This document shows positions 32,813 through 43,815 of a stretch of DNA of 64,000 nt, in pieces. Position 1 is the stretch's first letter, and every line of letters begins with the position of its first letter. Source of the DNA: Macquaria australasica (taxonomy: Eukaryota > Chordata > Actinopteri > Centrarchiformes > Percichthyidae); NCBI GenBank assembly GCA_005408345.1, contig SEMN01000178.1, positions 885,760 through 949,759 of the forward strand. Reading direction: 5' to 3'. Position numbers and translations under genes: made by a program. The notes beneath the pieces are model-generated. The model ran no database searches and was not told the DNA's origin. It saw nothing but the letters and a program-made list of their open reading frames with translations.

Positions 32813-34337
32813 AAGTTCAAAGCCACGTCACGGGCACGCCGTTCAACTTAATGGAAAGCTTTTAGCAACTTTTCATGCCCAAGGTGTCTAGAGGGCATAG
32901 GCCAAGTGGATCCGATAAAATCTGTAGGACTACTTTGTTCATTTTTAGGGCTATTTTGGCCATTTCCAGGCCTCGTACTTTTGCAGTTTATTAAACATAA
33001 GTGACTTCCTGTTGGGTTTAGAGGCTTTTTTTTAAGTGTGGACATCACACATATGCCAGCCGAATTTCATAAATTTACGTCAAATTTTAAGGGGAGGGGG
33101 GCTTTGATTTTGAAAATTGGGAGGGGGCGCTATTGAGCTGTTTTTGCCACGCCCATGTCCTTGACCCATATCATACAAGACAATACATCCCTCCTGACGT
33201 GTGTGGCAAGTTTCATGAGATTTCAAGCATCTTTCGCCCCTCAAAAAACTGCTTCCTGTTTCATGGCGAAGAATGCGTTCTCACGGCAACGCCGCTTGAT
33301 GAAAACACACAATTTTCACAGTGAAGCATCATGAAGTTCTTAAGACTATGCTGAGTGACTTTGAGGTGGATCTGGTTAACCTGCTAGGAGTACTGATTAA
33401 AAGTATGGGGCCTGTAACTTCCTGTCGTCAATAGGTGGCGCTATGACTTTCATTCAAAATTGACCCCCTACATGTGTTCAGGCCGGGAATCTCATCAAAC
33501 GTGAGGAATATGAAAAAGATCTGATAATTTTCAGCCAAGTTACAACAGTTTGAATTTTCATGATGGAGCATCGACATTCGCCGCGCCGCCATGACCACGC
33601 CCTTTGGTGAAAACTCACAAGTTTCACTGTGAAGCATCATCAACGTCTTTAGGCTTTAGTGGCAAATTTTGAGGTTGCTCTGCTCAACCTCCTTGGAGTG
33701 ACATGTCAGACTATAAGGCGTGTCATTTCCTGCTTGCACTAGGTGGCGCTATGACTGTGGCTGAAAATGAGCATATAGATGTGTTCAGGGCGGGGGGGGT
33801 CATGAAACGTGGTAAGTTTGGGGCCTGTAGGACAATGTACAGTCCAGTTATAGACCACTTCCTGTTTGGCAGCGAAACACCTAACTTCCACGCCACGTCA
33901 CGGGCAGACCGTGTAACAAAAACAAAATCCACGAGTATCGTTTGATGGCCATCTTGTTAAGAAGGCATGGTCCAAGTTTGAAAGCGATCCGATAAAATCT
34001 GTAGGATGAGTTCTCAAAAGTACGAGGGCAGGAAATGGCCAAAAATGAACAGTTTATTAAAAATAACTGACTTCCTGTTGGGTGTAGGGGGGAGGGGGGG
34101 TCCCAAAGGCTTTTTTGTAAGTCTGGACATGATACACATGCATACCAAATTTGGTATGGTGCATGTAGGTGAAACGTATAGTTTGTTTAACGTCTGTAGG
34201 TGGCGCTACTGAGCCATTTTGCCACGCCCATGCGCAACAACCATAAAATATGTAAATTTTCACCACTTCTGACGCATGTGCAAAATTTCATGAGTTTTCG
34301 AGCATGTTTAGCCCCTCAAAAATGCAATTCAGTTGTT
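32813..34337 (+). repeat. Imperfect internal repeats of the composite element, A-B-B'-A' layout
   Basis: Block A (about 32813-33260) and block A' (about 33890-34330) share CCACGTCACGGGCA, GATCCGATAAAATCTGTAGG, GACTTCCTGTTGGGT, GCCACGCCCATG and TTTAGCCCCTCAAAAA-like phrases in the same order. Between them, blocks B and B' (about 33260-33600 and 33600-33890) share TTTCACAGTGAAGCATCAT-like and TAGGTGGCGCTATGACT phrases. The copies are diverged. No gene is encoded. Confidence 0.6.
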
Positions 34338-34403
34338 GAAATAATAATAATAATCCTTAGAAATACAATAGCGTCCTACGCACTGTAGTGCACGGGCCCT
34401 AAT

Positions 34404-34684
34404 AACTTTATTGGCTAGGAGAGGAGGGAGGAGAGATTTTAAAAGTATGGGAGGAAGAACAGAGAAAGACCTCCGAGAGATTTTTTGTTTTTTAAAGGAG
34501 GGGGGTACATCTGCTGGTAAGAAAGGAAAGAGGCTGGTGTTTGGGTAAGATAGATACCCAGCTGCATACTCTCTCCATTCCTGTCAATGTAAACCCCCAC
34601 CCCTGTAAACTGAAAACTCTTGGCTCATAATGCTGGAAAACCCCAAAAATCTCACAAGTTCAATATATTGAGTGGTGCAGTATA
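34404..34684. other. Non-coding stretch, nothing recognised
   Basis: Purine-rich DNA between the composite repeat and the next MITE, without coding signal. Confidence 0.4.
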
Positions 34685-34692
34685 CATTACAG

Positions 34693-35019
34693 CAGGAGTT
34701 CTCAAAGTCCGGACCTCGGTCCGCATCCGGACCAAGTCAATCCAACGGCAAGTCAATCCGGACGCAAGCCCATACCTTGTGTTATGAAAACAATACGTTA
34801 GTGTAACGTTTTCTATTTTGAAATGCATACATACAATATTGATCAATAAATTGTTAGTGACGTTGAATATACAGTGTAGCTGGAGATCATTCACAGCGAT
34901 CATCCAAATGAATGTGGTTTTAATGTGGCTTATTTCCTTTTCGTTGACATCGTTCCAGACCTCTGACCTTGAAAAAAAAGCAGATGCAGACCTTTAAGTA
35001 ATAACTTTCAGAACCCCTG
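34693..35019. mobile_element. hAT-type MITE with 16-bp inverted repeats
   Basis: The ends CAGGAGTTCTCAAAG (34693) and, reversed, CAGGGGTTCTGAAAG (35019) form terminal inverted repeats with two mismatches. The flanks CATTACAG (34685-34692) and CAGTACAG (35020-35027) match at 7 of 8 positions, as expected for an ageing hAT target-site duplication. There is no coding capacity. Confidence 0.8.
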
Positions 35020-35027
35020 CAGTACAG

Positions 35028-35520
35028 TATACTGAGGCAACATAGAAGTTCACCTTCCCGGCACCTGCCTGCGTCCAGTTCCACAATGACTGAGATTTAT
35101 AAAACAGAACTATGCCTACGAGCAGCTTTATACATTTGACAAAAAGAATGCATATGCTTAATTGTGTTTTTTTTACAGTCAAATTCACGTTACAGCTGTT
35201 CTCATTTACATATTTTTCTGTTTCTGTCCGACAATGTAACAAGTATGAAATAGTGATCTGAACGCAGCTCATATACTACCTGTTAACCAGGCAGTTTGCG
35301 AAGTCACTGCTTATCACAACATGATTTTATGATTACAACATTGTCTACAAAAAACATAAATACAGGTTAATGACAATAGCTGTACAGTGCAATTGGCAAC
35401 ATTGAAATTTAAAATGAGAGATCACAGGACAGAGATCACACTGGGCAGGTCTTTTATCATTTTGAAAAAGCTCCGTTTTGGGGGGGTTCTTAGACACCAA
35501 ACGTGAACAGTCATCTCTTT
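35028..35520. other. Non-coding stretch, nothing recognised
   Basis: AT-rich DNA with no coding or repeat signal. Confidence 0.4.
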
Positions 35521-35848
35521 TCAATTCAATTCAATTCAATTCAGTTTTATTTATATAGCGCCATATCATAACAAAGTTATCTCAGGGCACTTTTTCGAAT
35601 AGAGCAAGTCTAGACCGACTCTTTATATTTACAGAGACCCAACAATTCCCACCATGAGCAAGCACTATGCGACAGTGGCAAGGAAAAACTCCCTTTTAAC
35701 AGGTAGAAACCTCGAGCAGAACCAGGCTCTAGGTGGGCGGTCATCTGCCTCGACCGGTTGGGTTGAAGGGGGGGGTAGCGGGAGAGAGAGAGCAGGAGGA
35801 AAGAGAACATACAGCAGCACAATACAGTTCCACATAGGGATGTAAGAT
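35521..35848 (-). mobile_element. L2 LINE 3'-end insertion
   Basis: On the minus strand this is the last ~330 bp of the L2 3' UTR followed by four GAATT units. It is close in sequence to the full copies at 22.1 and 51.3 kb. Open frames through it are UTR artefacts. Confidence 0.9.
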
Positions 35849-37765
35849 TTCAAAGAAAAACCTCACAAAAAGCTCAGTTCTGGGGTGAGAAAAACTCCGG
35901 CCTAGTGAATAGAGGGCTAAAATGGACAGAAAAATATGCGTTTATGAATTTTACTGGCTTAATGTGGAGGTAAACTACCCCATACAGATTAAAGACTATG
36001 TGAGGTAGTACAGTATTTAAACAGAGTAAAGTATCTGTTACCACATCCAAATGAGCTGCAAAAGTTATGCAAAATGTATGTTTGTACAACACGAATAATG
36101 TCAGAGGTGTGTGTTTGGATCTCAGTCTGCAAAAACTTTGCTTACATTTTCAAAGAATTTGGCTGAGGTCTAATTTAAGCATTTCTCCCTTGTCTTCCTC
36201 CTCCTGATCGAACAGGACAGTGTTGGTGGAGGCCAATAGTCTTTAGTTTCTCTGCTCAAAGACTAAAGCCATTTGACAAAAATATCCGTTACAGGTACTG
36301 TATGTTACAGGGGGTGCTGAGAGAAAGTCAGTCTATATAATGACGTCATACTAAATGTTGCGCGACATTCAAGGTTTTTGCATTAATTTGAATATTACAT
36401 CTAATATTTATTAACAACATTCTATGCCAATTTTAGAACGTTTTACACTACAACCGACAGCAAACTTGAACAGCAACATACTGTATGTCATAGCAGCCAC
36501 AGCAGCTACACAGTCAAGAAGACTGAAGTCAGCATGAAAACTGCAGAAGTGAGGTAAAGAGGAAGTGAGACAGCGCGTGCACGTGGGCGAGAGATGTGGC
36601 CCTGGACTGGCTTTTCAACAAACTGCATTAAACTCCCTTGAATTCCATGATATTCCATTTCAGAAATCTTTTTACAGTCCCATTCCAACTGGGAGATGAT
36701 TTGTAAAGCTTTCTTTCCACTGAGAGATATAGTCGAGTCAGCAACCAAGGACTTTGAACAAAAAATAAAAATGGGCAAAGCAGATGACAGGAAGTTTGAG
36801 AAGTGGAGCGGGGGAGGAGCAAGAAAATAAGAGGGGGAAAAGTAGAAAAAGTAGAGTGAGAAGTGTTTATATCACAGAGAAGCAGAGCAGTGAGAGGAAT
36901 TTCTAGGCTCTGAGTCAAACCCACTGGGCCTCTCAGTCTTTAATCTGTAGGGGGTTTTCATTCACACTCAAATATTTCCTACATGGAAATCCAGGGAGAC
37001 TTTTGAGTGGTCACTGCGACCTCACAGATGGTCATTACTAGGCAAATTTTTTGTAGTCTTACTAACTTGTCTTACTGTAGGAAGGTAATAAGTGAAGAAG
37101 CACATAACACATCTACCACAAAGGGACAAATGCATTAAAGCTTGCAAAGACTTGTGCAACCTCCCTCCAAAATATGACATTATACCCTTCATAAAAATAA
37201 ATGCAGCCATAACGTATAGTTAATCAGTTTTAGAAAACCTCTTTGAAATCCCATCAATGTAAGTTACTTTCCAATTTCTGAATCACAGTTCTATTATTAC
37301 AGAACTGAAATTGTATTAAATGTGTGCGTCTGCAGCATAAGACTTCTACCAGCTCTGCTCAGAATGTCAAGCTGGCCAATGGTGGTCAGTCAGTAGTAAC
37401 CATGCTAGCAGATTAGCTCTCTAGCGTCAGTAAAAACTTGTGGTAAACTTTAGAAAATGGTCAGCAGTGATGTAACATGTATGTATGGTCCTTTAAAACT
37501 CTATCTTAACTTTGGCAGTATTGACATGGATGGCTCATTTAACCTTAACCTGAACTCTGACAGGGGGAGGGATATTAGGGAATTTCTGCCCTTAAGCAGT
37601 AACCACGGTTTACTTGATGTCATGTGCCACGGTTTTACCACTACATTCCAAAAAAGTTGGATAAGTAGCTGCCATTTACACGCTGGATCAATTACAGAGA
37701 AACGTCCCCAATTTTACAGCTTTAATGTCATTGACATGGCTGGAGGATGAATGTACTGCAAACAC

Positions 37766-37798
<33 letters not shown>

Positions 37799-38024
37799 GT
37801 CTGTCTCATGTTATGGGTATTATGTGTCTGTCTGTTTCCAACAAATAAAAACGGGCAAAGAGATAACTGCACATATTATAACATTGTTATATAGCGTTGT
37901 AACATTTTATGTAATTTCTGTTATAAACATCATAACCAATACAGAACAGTAAGTAAACTCCAATCAGTGCTCTATCAGACAGCAAACTGAAAAAATACCA
38001 TTTTTAATTCATGAAATGCGTCAT
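35849..38024. other. Non-coding stretch with a CA microsatellite
   Basis: An (AC)n microsatellite lies at about 37762-37798. No gene or named repeat is recognised. Short open frames at 36506-36924 and 37457-37750 lack domains and splice context. Confidence 0.4.
37762..37798. repeat. (AC)n microsatellite
   Basis: AC dinucleotide run with one G interruption near 37770. Confidence 0.92.
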
Positions 38025-38032
38025 GGACATCC

Positions 38033-38983
38033 CAGTGTTTCTCATTCATTAACTAATGTATGGTGGCTCGCCATAGATTAATTTCTTCCGCCATAGTCTC
38101 ATAATGAACCTAATTTTTTTTCATTATCTCTTACTCCACGTTAACCCTCTGAGACCCACGGGATTGTATACAATCCCAAAAATGACTGTCTTTAGCTCTA
38201 ACCATTGCGGAGATATGACGCGTTAGAGACATCACATTTTTTTCTCTTAAACTAGAGAAACAGCGCTAATCGGTGAGCCCCTGTTTGTCTATGTGAGCCA
38301 TTTACTTCTGTCTGTAAAACTAATACGTAAAGTTGTAAAAGATGTGGATGGTCTCCCCTTTTGCATGGCACATTGCTTGTTCAACTTGTATGTATATCGA
38401 TCAATTCTCACCCACCATCTTTGTTGGTAAGATACTAGAGTGTAAAGGTCACATTTCTATATTGAACACTGCTATTGGCTCCAATGGATTCAGTTACAGC
38501 CAATCGGAGTGTCTCGATTCATTTATAGGTTCCTTGCTAGTAGTCAGCGCCCCCCTGTTGTATGTGCATATTTACACACAAAGTAGTATTACTGCCAGCT
38601 TTCATTCACATTGAGTGTCATCATGAACAAGAGGAAGGGTGACGTTCGTCAATTTTTTGGGCAGCCTCAGAAAAGAAAAGTAAGTTGAGAGCAGTGGGAA
38701 AATTAGTACATTAGACTACCAGTCAGATGACAGAAGTAAGAGATGAGTCAGTGTTTGATATAATAATAAATGGTTAATTACCCTTATTAATTAATAACCC
38801 GTATTTTGTGAACTGTGTTAAACAGATGTAGCTTCTTAATTTTGCTCTCAAAGTGCACCAGATTGATGCATTTAACTTTAAAATTTTTTACATTTTCTTC
38901 CCGGGGGGGCATGCCCCTGGACCCCACTAGAGGGTTCAGGGTCTTTCCCCCCAGAATCTCATGAAATCCTGTGGGAAACACTG
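38033..38983 (+). mobile_element. Non-autonomous hAT element with a retained transposase first exon
   Basis: The left end CAGTGTTTCTCATTC and the right end (reverse complement CAGTGTTTCCCACAGG) are hAT-like terminal inverted repeats. The flanks GACATCCC and GCATCCCC resemble an 8-bp duplication with a one-base indel. Near the right end is GGGGGGGCATGCCCCTGGAC, a phrase I remember from fish hAT 3' regions. A palindrome GGGATTGTATACAATCCC lies at 38160-38177. At 38624 an ATG opens MNKRKGDVRQFFGQPQKRK and meets an AAAG/GTAAGT donor-like site. This looks like exon 1 of the parent transposase with the rest deleted. Confidence 0.6.
38624..38680 (+). pseudogene. Orphan first exon of a hAT transposase
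   Basis: A short Lys-rich N-terminus, MNKRKGDVRQFFGQPQKRK, is followed at once by GTAAGTTGAG, a strong donor match. Related autonomous hAT proteins often start with a comparable 'MKR..DI..FF' leader. No downstream exon is present before the element's right end. Confidence 0.45.
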
Positions 38984-39180
38984 CATCCCCTATTGTTACA
39001 AAACTTCTATCACTTGGGAGTTTAGTATGAAATCAGGAGAGTAAAATCTCTTTTGGTCACTGAATTGAACAAATCCTCCCTCTAAACCTGGCAGCCCCGA
39101 GCCACATCCGGCCCGCCAAAGCTTCTCATATAAATGAATTCAGAAAATGCAAGGAGGAATAAAAAGCACTACAACATTTA

Positions 39181-39250
39181 GCATGATGGTGCAGTGGTTT
39201 GCACTGTCACCTCACAGCCAAAGGTTCTTGGTTCAAACCCACCGGCTGGC
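39181..39250 (+). repeat. tRNA-like SINE head with A and B boxes
   Basis: TGGTGCAGTGG (39187-39197) matches an RNA polymerase III A box. GGTTCAAACC (39230-39239) matches the B-box consensus exactly, at a tRNA-like spacing. The surrounding text (GTTTGCACTGTCACCTCACAG) matches a repeat that I remember as very common in teleosts. It is not a tRNA gene, because no cloverleaf stems are formed convincingly. Confidence 0.6.
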
Positions 39251-39519
39251 GGCAAGCGGAATAGGTGAAGCTAAAATGAAATCTTTCATTCTTTTATGAA
39301 TGGAATGCAGCTTGTGCCATATTTTCACGCAAGAATAGGGACAAACTTATAGCTCTCATTTAACATTTCCTTTTATTTTTTTCACATGCTCTTATTTAAC
39401 ATTTAGTTTTTGTTTTTTTTTCACTTTTGCGTGGCTGACAAACAATTCAAAAGGCCTTTCTTCCTGCTTCTTGCAAGTATTTTCCACCAATCAGGACATT
39501 GATAGCACCAAAACCGATT

Positions 39520-39660
39520 AATATGTCCTGCCAATCAGGACTGCATTCTGCAATTGTGTTTCATATGTTAAGTGTCTAGTTATCTTTATGGATATCCCAT
39601 GTTTTTTAGAAATTTGTTCACACTGATAGGCTAACAAAAATAACATTAATAGGCTAATTA
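39520..39660 (-). repeat. Fragment of the same repeat as 32085-32200, inverted
   Basis: Read in reverse complement, this segment matches 32085-32200, including TTAGCCTATCAGTGTGAAC, CATGGGATATCCATAAAGA and TGCAGAATGCAGTCCTGATT. It is an internal piece of the non-autonomous repeat without its termini. Confidence 0.75.
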
Positions 39661-39675
39661 GGTCTCACATAAATA

Positions 39676-39677
<2 letters not shown>

Positions 39678-39745
<68 letters not shown>
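39678..39745. repeat. Compound (GT)n(AT)n microsatellite
   Basis: A GT run of about 34 bp passes directly into an AT run of about 32 bp. Confidence 0.95.
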
Positions 39746-39748
<3 letters not shown>

Positions 39749-39795
39749 ATTTGAAATATTCTGGCCCTTGGACAAATGTAGTTGATGTCCCCTGC

Positions 39796-42289
39796 TCTAA
39801 ACTCTAGTCTTAATACTACACTTAATTCATACCTGCCTTTTTTTAGTATCACTCTGTACATGCAGATTGTTCTTGATCATCAAACTGTATTTTTTCATCT
39901 AAAATGATGATACAAGAATATTTCTCCAAATTTAAATCTTATGTGTCATTTTCAAATATACAAAGACATGGAAAATCATCCAGTAATATGGATGATTTTT
40001 CTACAGGTCAAAGGTCACCTGTATCAACCTGGAACAAACTCAGCAACATGATGCAGTGTTTACCGACCAAACCTTTGTTAACCAACTTGTCGGATAAAAT
40101 CATGTTACTGTGAACCATGTAAACACTGATAGAAATCTCAAGTTAAGCAGATTACAAGGAGCACATTAAATGTTTTTCCATGTCCCTGAGGACCCCCTGG
40201 AACCACTTCAAGGATCCCTTGTGTGGCCCCCACACAGGAAAATCCAAACTCGAAGCTGAAAAAGTGGCGAACAGAAGCACTAATAGTAAAACAGGCAGGG
40301 ATACACACACCTACTCTTCACATTATCCAAGCTTCAGTTACCAGTATTTGCAGAAAATATTTAAGTCACTTATTAGTTCACAGAACGCATCACTGAATGA
40401 AGTACAAACTAGTGTGAGTGACATGAGGATTGGATAAAACGATAGTAAAAAAAGCACTCTTGGTCTAAGTAATTTTTTTAAACTGTTTTTTTTCCTGGTG
40501 GCCTTTATGATACAAAACAAAAATGACTGTAGCGTGTGTTTTGCATATTAAGGTTTAAGGACAAAAAAAACAAACACCCAATTTGCATATTTTTTTATTT
40601 TGGATCAAAAGTAGGCCTATTGGAATTGTGGATAACCTTGGCCTTAAGCCTTTAGATAATCAGAGAATCATACTGTTCTGTTTATTTTTGAAGAAGATTT
40701 AGGTGGGGTGGGGGTCCAATATGGGTCAACTTTGAGGGCCCCTGTCTTCTTAATGGTTGGTCAGTCTGGTTAATCAAACCACGTTCTAACACTCTCATAT
40801 AGGTTAAAATGTAGGACATTTGTTCAAATGGAAAGGGGTGAGGTCAAAAAGTGACTGATTTCTGACGGAATGCCCCTAGAACATTCCTACAGGAACACAG
40901 AAGGATAACAAACGGATGTCACAGACAAAACTCCTAAGTTTTCACTGTACGAATACGCCGAAGTGGGGAGACCGGCGCACTTTCAAACTTTTCAACTTCT
41001 TCACTAACGTTATATGCCAGTAAACGTACAGTGTTACCTTTCTGTTGAGCTTCTTCCGTTTACTTTCCCGGTCCTTCAGCTCTGTGAAACATCATTTTCT
41101 GTTATTTTCCTTCTTTTCTGTGGAACTGGAGCGGCTCATCTGGCTGCAGAAAATCTCCCTCTACAGTAAGAAAACTCGCTGCTGCCGGTCAATCGTGAGT
41201 CTCGCCGCGGCTTTTAATCCTTTCTCCGGGAACAGGACCTTGTTCGCGGCCACAAAGTCTTCGTTCTTCCCCGTAAATTTCATGTTTAACCGTAAAAAAA
41301 GAAGCGGTACAGAAGTGGCACGAAGCTCCCCCCTGCCTAGTCTGCAGTAAGAGAGGAATGTCCAGCCCCCCTCCCTCTCGTCCTCCTCCAGCTAATAGAA
41401 ACTGGAGGAAAGAGTTTTTTTGGAGCAGGGAAATCCCTCCTCCTCCCTTCTTCTCTAGTCTGTTTTTTTAATGGCATAAATCTAATTATTATAGAACAGA
41501 TACATAACAGACCAGCCTATGGAAGTAACAAATACATGACTAAACTATAGGTTACGTCCAAGCACAAAGTAGGCAAAAGCACAAAATTATAGCCTACATA
41601 TGAAATGAAATAATGTGTTCTATGGTCATATTTCTGTGTATTTTCAATACAAATAGGCTCATTTTGGATCCTAGCTTTTAACGTGTTTTAAAGAGCTCTT
41701 TTTAAGAATGAGCTCAGAGATGTGACCAGTCTGATGTGAGTCCGTGTAAACAGTTTATTCTGTTGGTTTTGCGGTCCATCTCTTAGTCATTAACTCAGAA
41801 AAAGAAAAAGATGAAAAAGTAATAAGAAGGAGGAGTAAAAAATGACAAAGGGGCTTCTGTGAGTTTGAGCAGACTGTCGGTCCCTCTGCTGCCTTTAAGT
41901 GCTGTCGGAAATGTCGGAATTTAGCGCGACCGTGCACATACCAATTGACTGATGATTGCTCTAGAACTACGCTATATAGTCTATATAGTATAAAGTATGT
42001 GGACACTAGGCACTTAACTGAAATTAAGGTAAATCTTAATGCTACAGCCAGGCACGTTTCTGAATACCTTGGTACCTGCAATTAATTTCCCATAATCTCT
42101 GGGGCAACAAATAAACAGGAAGTTGTTGTAACTTTATTGTGGATATCTGGTTCAGCCAGCAGAGCTGCCATGCTACTGTAGAGCTATTTAAGATTATTAA
42201 AGCAGGGCTAAAGACATTCATGTTGGTGTGCAGTCTCTTCTAATGACATTATGTTAGAAGTTCCAGTAACCAAGAACACCAGTCAGTGA
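39796..42289. other. Non-coding stretch with a small CpG-enriched patch
   Basis: No gene is recognised. From about 40950 to 41340 CpG density rises and short open frames occur on both strands. The plus frame is 41045-41350. A 40-codon minus frame from an ATG at 41283 starts MKFTGKNEDFVAANKVLF. This could be a promoter or first-exon region, but no further exons were found. A pyrimidine-rich run follows to 41470. Confidence 0.35.
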
Positions 42290-43110
42290 AAGCATGTCAA
42301 AATTCGGAGCTCAGGATCTCTTCGACTTTCGAGGTTTTCGCAGTGCCACAATGTTAACTAAGGAAGACGGTGTGGTGCATGTTGCTGCTGTACGCCATGG
42401 GGAAAGAAGCAGAACCTGTCTTCAATTCACTCACTATTTGATTTTATGAGCTGGCTGCGAGTTTGGAGATACGAAGGAAGAGACGATTTGTGACAGACTG
42501 ATAATAGACATTGCTGACCGTGATGTTTCTTAAAAGTGGCAGATGAAAAGCGACTTGACACTAGATAGAACCATCCAGATTTCCCGCCAGTCTGAGCTAA
42601 TCAAGTTCCCCAACACAATAAGTTAAAGCAGTCTCAGTCTGAAGTCTCCATGTACAAGATGTAATTTGTCACAGAGCCAGTGAGGGCACAGAGCCCAGCA
42701 GAATTGTGGGCTCCAAGTGGTGCCCACCACCAAGAACAGTGGCAAAAATAAAGTCTGTGTGGACCTAAAGTATATGAACAAAGCAGTCAAGAGGGAAATG
42801 TTTTCCACATTGGATGCATCCTCTGGCTTTTGGCAAATACCACTACACATCGAAAGTGCCAAGCTAACCATGTTCATTACTCCCAGGGGCTGGTTCTGTT
42901 TCCAGAGGTTGCCTTTTGAAATAGCTTCCACCCCCAGGATCTTCCAGTGGGAATGAGCAACCTGCTGAAAGGCCATGACAACAGATGACAAACTGGTCAA
43001 CACTCATTACAAAGCTACATGCAACAAAAACCTGGCAGCAGTCCAGCAGACAATCCAAGAGTCAGGACTTAACCTGAAATTCTCTCAGCCCATGGAAGTG
43101 GCATTTTCTG
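42290..43110 (+). pseudogene. Gypsy remnant, gag and reverse transcriptase pieces
   Basis: A gag-like part (ICDRLIIDIADRDVS, then LTLDRTIQISRQSE, about 42480-42600) resembles the equivalent segment of the Gypsy at 26.3 kb. It is followed by reverse transcriptase blocks KNKVCVDLKYMNKAVKRE, TLDASSGFWQIPL and AKLTMFITPRGWFCFQRLPF (about 42745-42920). The region between, including protease, is deleted. LTRs were not found. It is an old internally deleted copy on the plus strand. Confidence 0.75.
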
Positions 43111-43815
43111 TGTTCAGTTTAAGATTGATGTTGTTAAGATTGTGGTAAAAGTTGTTCAAAAACCCTAATAGATAGATTTCCTTGTGTAAATTATCTTGCA
43201 TCCATGAGAGCCTACACAGCACATTTTGGCTTTTGGAATAAAGTCCCTGTGAGTCAAAAACAACTCAATTTTAGTGTACATGCGTGACCATCGCATAAAA
43301 TCCAGAGCTGAGTAAAAATAACTTTTTTTTTTTTTTAGTTGATCTTGAACCCCTTTTTCTGAGTTAAAATTTTACTCCTCAGGTGTTAAAGTTCTAATCT
43401 GATATAGAGTATATGTAACACTAAAACTGAGTTAAATATTAACTCATTACCAGTGTTAGGAGGAACACTTAAAATATATTTAATTTAACCCTGTTTTAGA
43501 GTTAACAATTCTATATTATTCATATATTTTATGTAAAAATGACTGCTGCGCAATGTACTGTTTACAACAGATTTTTTATTTAGAACAACAAATCATTTAA
43601 ACCACCTTCAAGGTCATAACAGTGCAGCTTAAGTTGTATAAAACAGTCAATAACATGCACACTGCATTAGATTTAGTCGTCAGAGCAATAAAAACATAAC
43701 AGCAGTGTCTGTTTAGTGCAACACTGTGTAACATGAGATAAACCGTTGAATTTACTCCTGTTGAAGTACATAAAAACAGGGAAGAAGAACTTCACATGGA
43801 TCCCATTCAGATAAA

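Larger units (their letters stand above)
28215..34403 (+). repeat. Composite teleost repeat with AGCTGCAAGCAGC start and GGGCCCTAATA end
   Basis: The left end (TTAAAGCTGCAAGCAGCG, then GATGAACGGGCCCTCGCAC) and the right end (AATAATAATCCTTAGAAATA, then TGCACGGGCCCTAATAA, about 34338-34403) match the two ends of a large non-coding repeat that I remember as abundant in teleosts. A TTAA at the left edge would fit a TTAA-target transposon, but this is inference. The hAT element at 28758-31897 and a smaller repeat at 31988-32553 are nested inside. No coding capacity of its own is seen. Confidence 0.5.
39060..39795. repeat. Mosaic of hAT-like and SINE-like repeat pieces
   Basis: The piece near 39100-39120 (ACATCCGGCCCGCC) and the one near 39760-39790 (CTGGCCCTTGGACAAATGTAG, split as CTGGCCCTTGG and ACAAATGTAG) resemble ends of Charlie/ZBED-like hAT repeats. 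A tRNA-like head and a second copy of the 32.1-kb repeat lie between, and the compound microsatellite adjoins. Boundaries are uncertain. Confidence 0.35.

Noticed and set aside
39181..39250. A functional tRNA gene
   Set aside because: A and B boxes are present, but the acceptor, D and anticodon stems do not form and the surrounding text is that of a dispersed repeat.
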